Shown one piece after another: positions 5,635 through 9,154 of a DNA stretch of 9,154 nt. The translations under genes and the position numbers were made by a program. Source of the stretch: Chamaesiphon sp. GTDB taxonomy: Bacteria > Cyanobacteriota > Cyanobacteriia > Cyanobacteriales > Chamaesiphonaceae. Where the stretch lies: NCBI GenBank assembly GCA_026786125.1, contig JAJAYU010000377.1, positions 1 to 9,154 of the forward strand, in the 5' to 3' direction. A model generated the notes under the pieces. It ran no database searches. It was not told the DNA's origin and saw only the letters and a list, made by a program, of their open reading frames with translations. Every line of letters begins with the position of its first letter. The first letter of the stretch is position 1.

Positions 5635-6258
5635 ATGCAAGGATCTGTATCTGACCAGGCTGAAATTAATATTGAAGGTGTAAGTGAAAGCCATGATAGT
5701 CATGGACATCACGAGCATCCTGACTTTCGGATTTTTGGGCTGATTGTCTTTCTCGTTGCTGAGGGAATGATTTTCCTCGGATTGTTTATTGCTTATCTGG
5801 CGTTTCGATCAATGGCACCGGAATGGCCACCAGCAGGCACACCGAAGCTCGAATTACTCCTACCAGGGGTGAACACGGTCATTCTGTTGGCTAGTAGCTT
5901 GGTCATCCATCAGGCGGACACGGCAATCAAAAAGAATGATGTTAAAGGTTTACAGTTGTGGTTTGGGCTAACTGCGCTGATGGGAATTATCTTCCTCGGC
6001 GGACAGTTATATGAATATAGTCATCTAGAATTTGGACTTCGCACAAATTTGTTTGCGAGTACTTTCTATGTCTTGACTGGATTTCACGGATTGCACGTTA
6101 CTGTTGGTGTGCTGCTAATTTTATCGGTGTTATGGAGATCGATGAAAGGCGAACATTACGGTGCCAATAATCATTTTGGGGTTGAAGCTGCTGAAATTTA
6201 TTGGCACTTTGTTGATGTAATTTGGGTGATCTTGTTCATCTTGTTATATCTGCTGTAA
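5635..6258 (+). CDS. coxC: Cytochrome c oxidase subunit III
   Basis: Subunit III is the membrane subunit that binds subunit I and helps keep proton pumping and turnover stable. It carries no redox metal. The 207-residue product matches the short, five-helix bacterial form: helices at about 33-57, 75-92, 107-124, 141-166 and 188-207. Family motifs are visible: VAEGMIFLGLFIAY (41-54), TFYVLTGFHGLHVTVG (143-158) with His151 and His154, and AAEIYWHFVDVIWVILF (185-201). The N-terminus (18-28) is His-rich (SHDSHGHHEHP). It lies 234 bp after coxA, beyond two palindromic elements, and directly after a 7-bp tandem array. A strong intrinsic terminator lies about 45 bp beyond its stop codon, marking the likely end of the cox transcript. 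Also called ctaE. Confidence 0.97.
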   Translation: MQGSVSDQAEINIEGVSESHDSHGHHEHPDFRIFGLIVFLVAEGMIFLGLFIAYLAFRSMAPEWPPAGTPKLELLLPGVNTVILLASSLVIHQADTAIKKNDVKGLQLWFGLTALMGIIFLGGQLYEYSHLEFGLRTNLFASTFYVLTGFHGLHVTVGVLLILSVLWRSMKGEHYGANNHFGVEAAEIYWHFVDVIWVILFILLYLL

Positions 6259-6301
6259 TCATCTTTGGTAAGAGTATAGACAACAGATGATTGAGATCAA
6301 G

Positions 6302-6332
6302 AAACCGACTCCTTCGAGAAGTCGGTTTTTTT
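6302..6332 (+). terminator. Intrinsic terminator after coxC
   Basis: A perfect 9-bp stem AAACCGACT (6302-6310) pairs with AGTCGGTTT (6320-6328) around a 9-base loop. It runs into seven consecutive Ts (6326-6332). This is a typical Rho-independent terminator for the coxBAC transcript. On the opposite strand the stem is followed only by TTTCTTG, so it may end murD transcripts less efficiently. Confidence 0.9.
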
Positions 6333-6363
6333 GTGAGTATTTTGTCGATTGAATCAATAATTA

Positions 6364-7713
6364 CTAATTCTTGCCCAGCTCTTGGCACAATTGGCGAAAA
6401 TCATCACCACGATGTTCAAAGCTAGTATATTGGTCAAAGCTGGCACAGGCAGGAGATAATAGTACAACCTTTGCTTGATGTTGTTTGGCAAGCTTGATCG
6501 ATCTCATGACAGCATTTGCCATTGTCTCAACGATCTCGAAGTTATTGTATCCTGCTGCTGTTAATCGATCGGCAAATTGAGTTGCAGCATCACCAATTAA
6601 TAATACTGCGGCTGCTTTTTGCTCGATCGTATCCAGCCAAGCTCCATCATCCCCTTCTTTAGCAGCACCGCCAGCAATCAAAATTACAGGTGCTTTTACA
6701 GCAGTCAATCCGACATCAGCGGCATCATAATTAGTCGCTTTACTATCATTGATATAATCAACACCTGCGTAGGTGCAGATATATTCTAAGCGATGAGCAA
6801 CACCTGGAAAACTGGCAACGGCAGATGAGATCGAATTATTATCAATTCCGGCTAGTTTGGCGATAGCTACAGCCATTAACAGATTTTGAAGATTGTGATC
6901 TCCAGGCATTTTTAGAGAATCAGCTTGAAGAACTTTTTCGCCTCGAAATATTACCCAATTGTCTTCAATCCAGATACCTAATTCGGGATTCCCTTGTAAA
7001 TATTCTTTACCTACTACGCTCGTCCAAGTAGCATCCTGCCAGTTAGATTTACCGAGGTTGTATAAATATTGATCATCACCGTTAAATATCTGATATTGTG
7101 AATTGCAAAGTAATTTAGCTTTAATATTGGCATAATTATCAACACTTTTGTGACGAGCCAAATGATCTGGAGTTAATGTCGTCCACACTCCAATTTTGGG
7201 TTTAAGCGTAAAAGTAGACTCGATTTGATAACTGCTCATTTCGGCAATAATCCAGGCTGGGTGTGTCTCTAATAAGGCCAATTCGCAGGCAGCAAAACCG
7301 ATATTACCACAGCCGATCGTTTCCAATCCCGCCGTTTTGAAAATTGCATCAGTTAGGGCTGTAGTGGTCGTTTTACCATTGGTACCTGTAATTGCCACCC
7401 AGGGAATATCGGAAAGATATCGCCATGCTAATTCCATTTCACCAATTGTATCTATGCCCATTGATCTGGCTGTGACTAGGGGGGAGATATCCCACGGTAC
7501 ACCAGGGCTGACAACGATCATATCTTCGGTGGTGGGGGCGAATTTATCACCAAGTTTGACGTTAATTCCCAGTGTTTCTAGTTGTTGTTTTTGGGTTTCC
7601 AGACTAGGGCTATTGTTACTATCACTGAGGGTAACTGCATAACCATGCTTGATTAGGAGTTTTGCAGCGGCGATACCCGATCGACCTAGACCAATTACAG
7701 TAGCTTTTTTCAT
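6364..7713 (-). CDS. murD: UDP-N-acetylmuramoyl-L-alanine--D-glutamate ligase
   Basis: MurD is the cytoplasmic ATP-dependent ligase that adds D-glutamate to UDP-MurNAc-L-Ala in peptidoglycan synthesis. With the ATG at 7713 the product is 449 residues, the usual family length. Domain 1 begins with a nucleotide-binding-like GLGRSG (8-13). The central ATPase domain has the P-loop GTNGKTT (110-116), EMSSYQIE (158-165), and TPDHLARH (181-188) followed by Lys198, the position of the carboxylated lysine in MurD. Domain 3 has HRLE (307-310), NDSKATN (322-328), and the MurD signature SPACASFDQYTSFEHRGDDF (420-439). A GTG nine codons upstream (7740) is also in frame, but it lies in repeat-like sequence and would add MPLRLKKLY ahead of the conserved start MKKATVIGLGRSG. 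It converges on coxC and is divergent from the MEKHLA gene. No functional link to the cox genes is implied. Confidence 0.96.
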   Translation of the reverse strand: MKKATVIGLGRSGIAAAKLLIKHGYAVTLSDSNNSPSLETQKQQLETLGINVKLGDKFAPTTEDMIVVSPGVPWDISPLVTARSMGIDTIGEMELAWRYLSDIPWVAITGTNGKTTTTALTDAIFKTAGLETIGCGNIGFAACELALLETHPAWIIAEMSSYQIESTFTLKPKIGVWTTLTPDHLARHKSVDNYANIKAKLLCNSQYQIFNGDDQYLYNLGKSNWQDATWTSVVGKEYLQGNPELGIWIEDNWVIFRGEKVLQADSLKMPGDHNLQNLLMAVAIAKLAGIDNNSISSAVASFPGVAHRLEYICTYAGVDYINDSKATNYDAADVGLTAVKAPVILIAGGAAKEGDDGAWLDTIEQKAAAVLLIGDAATQFADRLTAAGYNNFEIVETMANAVMRSIKLAKQHQAKVVLLSPACASFDQYTSFEHRGDDFRQLCQELGKN

Positions 7714-7726
7714 ATATAATTTTTTT

Positions 7727-7754
7727 AACCGCAGCGGCACAAAGGGCGGAGGGG
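7727..7754. repeat. Possible decayed repeat in the murD leader
   Basis: The sequence from AACCGCAGCGG to GGGCGGAGGGG follows a run of seven Ts and sits 14-41 bp upstream of the murD ATG. It resembles the AACCGCAGAGGC-type purine-rich repeats common near cyanobacterial genes, and its CCCCTCCGC word (minus strand) also occurs in the repeat before coxC. The match is short and degenerate. Confidence 0.3.
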
Positions 7755-7904
7755 TTCGATCTTAAATAAATTTCCCCATCGTATTTTACTCGATCGCGAG
7801 TCTGTAAGTTTAATGAGTTGTCATCAGATACTTCGATTAAGCAGTATTTGTACTATGATCCAATTATTCATCAATGTGAACTGTTCAGCAATGGATGTAG
7901 ATAA

Positions 7905-8393
7905 ATGAATGAGCTGATCCTCTCAATCCCTGACTCTAGTAATGACTATCATAGAGAGCATATTTTAATTATGCTTGATAACTTAAAGCGATGGACAAAT
8001 TACGATCTAATCAAAGAGTATGGATTTTCACGGGAGAAACTGGGAGAACAGGTATTTCATGCAGACTTTTATCTATTAAGTCATAATACTGCGATCGATC
8101 CAGTTTTAACTTATGGCAATCAACAAGTATTAGCTCGATGGGAAGTGTCATGGCAAGAATTGACAGCCATGCGTTCTAGAGATACTGCGAAACCAGTCGA
8201 TCAATCAGCTCGATCAAAGTTAATGGTGCAGGTAAAAGCAAATAATTATATTAATGGATATAATGGGATACGAATCAGTAAAACTGGAAAAGAATTTCAA
8301 ATATTAGATGGAATTATTTGGAATCTTTTTCTAAATGATGGCAGTCTATACGGACAAGCTGCTTGGTTTAAATCAGTCCAATCTAATGATTAG
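7905..8393 (+). CDS. Stand-alone MEKHLA-domain protein
   Basis: The 162-residue soluble protein matches the MEKHLA domain, a PAS-like fold also known from the C-terminus of plant HD-ZIP III regulators and from free-standing proteins in cyanobacteria and other bacteria. Visible signature segments are DPVLTYGNQQVLARWEVSWQ (65-84), the AMRSRDTAKP turn (88-97), NGYNGIRISKTGKEFQI (117-133), and IWNLFLNDGSLYGQAAWF (138-155). No membrane segment, DNA-binding motif or catalytic residue is evident. A ligand or cofactor pocket is plausible from the PAS relationship, but none is shown. A stop codon (TAA, 7902-7904) directly abuts the ATG in frame, so this is the first possible ATG in the frame. Only a weak GGA lies upstream. 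It is divergent from murD across 191 bp and converges on the next gene with a 14-bp gap. Biological role unknown. Confidence 0.88.
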   Translation: MNELILSIPDSSNDYHREHILIMLDNLKRWTNYDLIKEYGFSREKLGEQVFHADFYLLSHNTAIDPVLTYGNQQVLARWEVSWQELTAMRSRDTAKPVDQSARSKLMVQVKANNYINGYNGIRISKTGKEFQILDGIIWNLFLNDGSLYGQAAWFKSVQSND

Positions 8394-8407
8394 TTGTAAG
8401 CTAATTG

Positions 8408-9154
8408 CTACATTGCCCCAATTCCAAAATCTGACTGTCCCCAGATTTCAGATAATAGTGAGTCTTCATCAGGTGTCAGTGCTGAAATAGTGCCCCAGTG
8501 ATGTGGCAGGATAATTCGATCGATCCAACCACGTTCATTTGCCGTAACTGGGGGCTGCTGTTTGTATGTATTAGCGATCGTTTGCAGATGTAACCGTAGC
8601 TCACCTAATAGTTGTGGTGTAAGTTGAGAATTCCTCTCAGTTTCACTTAGATATTTTGCTACTGCAAATATAACTTGATAGATGCAACATTCACGATATA
8701 GTCGAAGGTTTGTTTGATCGGTTGGCATACTCAAGCCTTGGGATAAAAGCCCAATCCAGTGATAAATATACTCTAAATCTGCTAAACCTTCTGTTAAAAC
8801 CAAAAGTTCTAAATTTAGCTGAGATTGTGGGAGTTGAATTTCAGATCGGAACCAATCCCAACAGAGTCGAATAATTTGATTGAATAGATGCTGATTATCA
8901 GTACTAAACTCGTGACGTTTGCTAAATCTATTGCTCACCAAAAATGAGCAGAATGCAGGTAATTCGGCTTCTCCACTGACGATCGGTTTGATTCGATCAA
9001 TTGAAGTAGATTGAGCAACTTCCGGCTGTATTGGCAGTTCTTGAGCTAGTTTTGCGAGATTAAGAGAAATAGTCCCGCCGATTGTTCGATCTCCTGCCAG
9101 GACATCAGCTTGAGCTTGTTGGAGATTTTCTAAAGCTAGTAGTGAAATCTCATT
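8408..9154 (-). CDS. Unrecognised protein, 5' end beyond the right edge
   Basis: The minus-strand frame ending at 8408 stays open to the right edge of the window, giving 248 visible residues. A TTG at 8941 could be read as a start, but the frame continues upstream for 71 more codons without a stop. That upstream part (ENLQQAQADVLAGDRTIGG, then Pro/Glu-rich sequence) is equally protein-like, so the gene very probably starts outside. The visible portion is soluble. It has a hydrophilic N-terminal part and then a helix-rich region with several Trp and many Leu (LCWDWFRSEI, YIYHWIGLLSQGL, YRECCIYQVIFAVAKYL), ending in GIGAM. No catalytic or metal-binding motif is obvious and I do not recognise the family; it may be a lineage-specific cyanobacterial protein. 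Confidence 0.7.
   Translation of the reverse strand, partial: NEISLLALENLQQAQADVLAGDRTIGGTISLNLAKLAQELPIQPEVAQSTSIDRIKPIVSGEAELPAFCSFLVSNRFSKRHEFSTDNQHLFNQIIRLCWDWFRSEIQLPQSQLNLELLVLTEGLADLEYIYHWIGLLSQGLSMPTDQTNLRLYRECCIYQVIFAVAKYLSETERNSQLTPQLLGELRLHLQTIANTYKQQPPVTANERGWIDRIILPHHWGTISALTPDEDSLLSEIWGQSDFGIGAM

Noticed and set aside
7714..7740. N-terminal extension of MurD from a GTG at 7740
   Set aside because: The extra nine residues precede the conserved MKKATVIGLGRSG start, and the GTG lies in repeat-like sequence. The ATG at 7713 gives normal family length.
7818..7859. Promoter for the MEKHLA gene (TTGTCA at 7818, TATGAT at 7854)
   Set aside because: Each element alone is reasonable, but the spacing between them is far too long and neither has a good partner at 16-18 bp.

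Overview
The window looks like a piece of a cyanobacterial chromosome. The cox gene order, the protein sequences, the many GATCG/CGATCG words, one full HIP1 octamer (GCGATCGC, 4624-4631, inside coxA) and several families of short palindromic and tandem repeats all point that way. I cannot name the genus from the sequence alone.

Layout. Positions 3-170 hold the last 55 codons of an unrecognised plus-strand gene, whose stop codon abuts the stop codon of ctaB. Positions 171-2167 (minus) carry ctaB (heme O synthase) and ctaA (heme A synthase), with ctaA upstream. A 405-bp divergent intergenic region (2168-2572) separates them from the plus-strand genes coxB, coxA and coxC (2573-6258), the three core subunits of an aa3-type cytochrome c oxidase. 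A clear intrinsic terminator follows coxC. murD (peptidoglycan synthesis) runs on the minus strand and converges on coxC. Divergent from murD is a small stand-alone MEKHLA-domain protein (plus). It converges on a minus-strand gene of unknown function that runs off the right edge of the window.

How the genes fit together. ctaB and ctaA convert heme B to heme O and then to heme A. Heme A is the cofactor of CoxA, which with CoxB (CuA site) and CoxC forms the respiratory terminal oxidase. The divergent region therefore probably controls cofactor supply and enzyme structure together. murD, the MEKHLA gene and the two partial genes have no visible link to respiration.

What is unusual. The gene content is ordinary for a cyanobacterium, and I found no undescribed multi-gene system. 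The interest lies in repeats. An 8-bp unit repeated eight times sits inside the ctaA coding sequence, where gain or loss of a single unit would truncate the protein. A palindromic-repeat relative is translated in the N-terminus of CtaB. Two different 7-bp tandem arrays end exactly at the start codons of coxA and coxC, where Shine-Dalgarno sequences would be expected. Two larger foldable elements lie in the coxB-coxA and coxA-coxC gaps. No rRNA, tRNA, CRISPR array or transposase gene was seen.
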